DNA from: JBAZJN01 sp041651295
GTDB taxonomy: Bacteria; Patescibacteriota; UBA1384; XYA2-FULL-43-10; CAINNR01
Reading direction: 5' to 3'
DNA: 5,827 nt
Assembly (NCBI GenBank): GCA_041651295.1
Contig: JBAZJN010000039.1
Span: 1 to 5,827, forward strand
Numbering within the stretch: the stretch's first letter is position 1; each line of letters begins with the position of its first letter. The notes below the pieces were generated by a model. That model ran no database searches and was not told where the DNA came from. It saw only the letters and a program-made list of their open reading frames with translations. Of the stretch, positions 5,354-5,827 are shown piece after piece. The translations under genes were made by a program, and so were the position numbers.

Positions 5354-5371
5354 CCCCCACAACTGTCTTCA

Positions 5372-5719
5372 TCACCTGATTATTGCCTCACAGCCTTTGT
5401 AGTGGCCGCTCATGTGACCCCAGAGTCTGTGCCCGTTCTGTCTGAGGACAAACTTCTCGACCACTTCCTCGGCATCAGACAGGTCGACCGGTAGCTGACA
5501 GTCGACGATCGTGGACAGGACCTGATAGAGGTTGTTCATCACAATCCCTGACTTGTCGATCACAATGAAGTTGTGTCCTTCTTGTGCGATGGTCAGGAAA
5601 CCGGCCATGTTGAGGGTCAAAGTGAACGACCCATACACCACGGTTGCACAAGGAAGAGATTCCATGGCCCGAGCAGCGCGGTTGGCTGTCCCAAGCCTGC
5701 TTGTCAAGTACCCATTCAA
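5372..5719 (-). CDS. Small soluble protein of unknown function, start uncertain
   Basis: A 115-residue product, no family recognised. Coding is supported by consistently G/C-rich third positions, a sensible alternation of hydrophobic and polar residues (A-T-V-V-Y-G-S-F, N-F-I-V-I-D-K-S-G, V-V-E-K-F-V-L) and a terminator 18 nt downstream. There are no membrane helices. The C-terminus is His/Cys-containing (W-G-H-M-S-G-H-Y-K-G-C, about 99-109), which could bind metal, though that is speculation. The longest frame begins with TTG at 5719 directly after an in-frame TAG, without a Shine-Dalgarno site. An ATG at 5665 would give 97 residues, also without one. The GC-rich codon pattern extends up to about 5710, which favours the longer form, a missed upstream frameshift, or an N-terminally truncated gene. 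Confidence 0.6.
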   Translation of the reverse strand: MNGYLTSRLGTANRAARAMESLPCATVVYGSFTLTLNMAGFLTIAQEGHNFIVIDKSGIVMNNLYQVLSTIVDCQLPVDLSDAEEVVEKFVLRQNGHRLWGHMSGHYKGCEAIIR

Positions 5720-5827
5720 CTAGACATATCAGTGCATTCTTTTTCTTGTAATATATATTGTTCCCTGAATTGTTTTGGGGACATTTTTAGTTTAGTGTGA
5801 ATTCTCTTGTTGTTGTATTTGTAAATC
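5720..5827. other. AT-rich flank upstream of the 5372-5719 gene
   Basis: No gene is visible. On the minus strand an AATATATATT stretch (5750-5759) could serve as a -10 region for the gene that starts at 5719, but no convincing -35 is found. The abrupt change to AT-rich sequence at about 5720 coincides with the 5' edge of that gene. Confidence 0.3.

Noticed and set aside
5280..5371. Integron attC site behind the 5372-5719 gene
   Set aside because: The bases GTTAGAAC and GTTTAGGC only resemble the GTTRRRY core; no matching paired R/L box set and no integrase gene are present.
4441..5827. CRISPR array or full insertion sequence in the repeat-rich right end
   Set aside because: Only two copies of the repeat occur, about 750 bp apart, with no regular spacers, and no transposase-like open frame is present.

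Overview
This window most likely comes from a small, AT-rich bacterial genome of the Patescibacteria (CPR) type. The evidence is short or overlapping gene spacing, few clear Shine-Dalgarno sites in the AT-rich genes, single-pass surface proteins with low-complexity acidic linkers, and extracytoplasmic tails carrying a V-x-G-x-T motif just before the last membrane helix. This placement is an inference, because no rRNA or marker gene is present. TGA acts as an ordinary stop (an ATGA overlap and two small genes), so a UGA=Gly code is not supported.

Left block, 1-2136, plus strand: three cell-surface genes. The first is the C-terminal end of a protein that looks like a prenyltransferase-fold (alpha/alpha-barrel) repeat protein with a long linker and a membrane anchor. 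The second overlaps it by 8 nt and is a secreted, membrane-anchored DUF4430 (transcobalamin-C-like) protein. Together they have the two-domain make-up of intrinsic factor/transcobalamin, split over two anchored polypeptides. The third is a membrane-anchored zinc N-acetylmuramoyl-L-alanine amidase with all key residues.

Middle block, 2138-4335, minus strand: a UPF0371/DUF1846 gene shortened to its N-terminal domain, translationally coupled (ATGA) to a thymidylate-kinase-like P-loop kinase. The leader between its putative promoter and start codon holds a hairpin followed by eight Ts, possibly an attenuator. Downstream lies a small two-helix membrane protein gene with a strong Shine-Dalgarno site. 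It converges with the amidase gene on a strong shared hairpin terminator.

Right block, 4336-5827: mostly non-coding, repeat-rich DNA around two small minus-strand genes of unknown function with G/C-rich third codon positions. One has a good promoter and Shine-Dalgarno site but ends at a nine-C run that may hide a frameshift. Each is followed by a hairpin and then a copy of the same 21-nt direct repeat, next to REP-like palindromic sequence. This layout suggests small transferred gene cassettes, but no integrase or transposase is visible.
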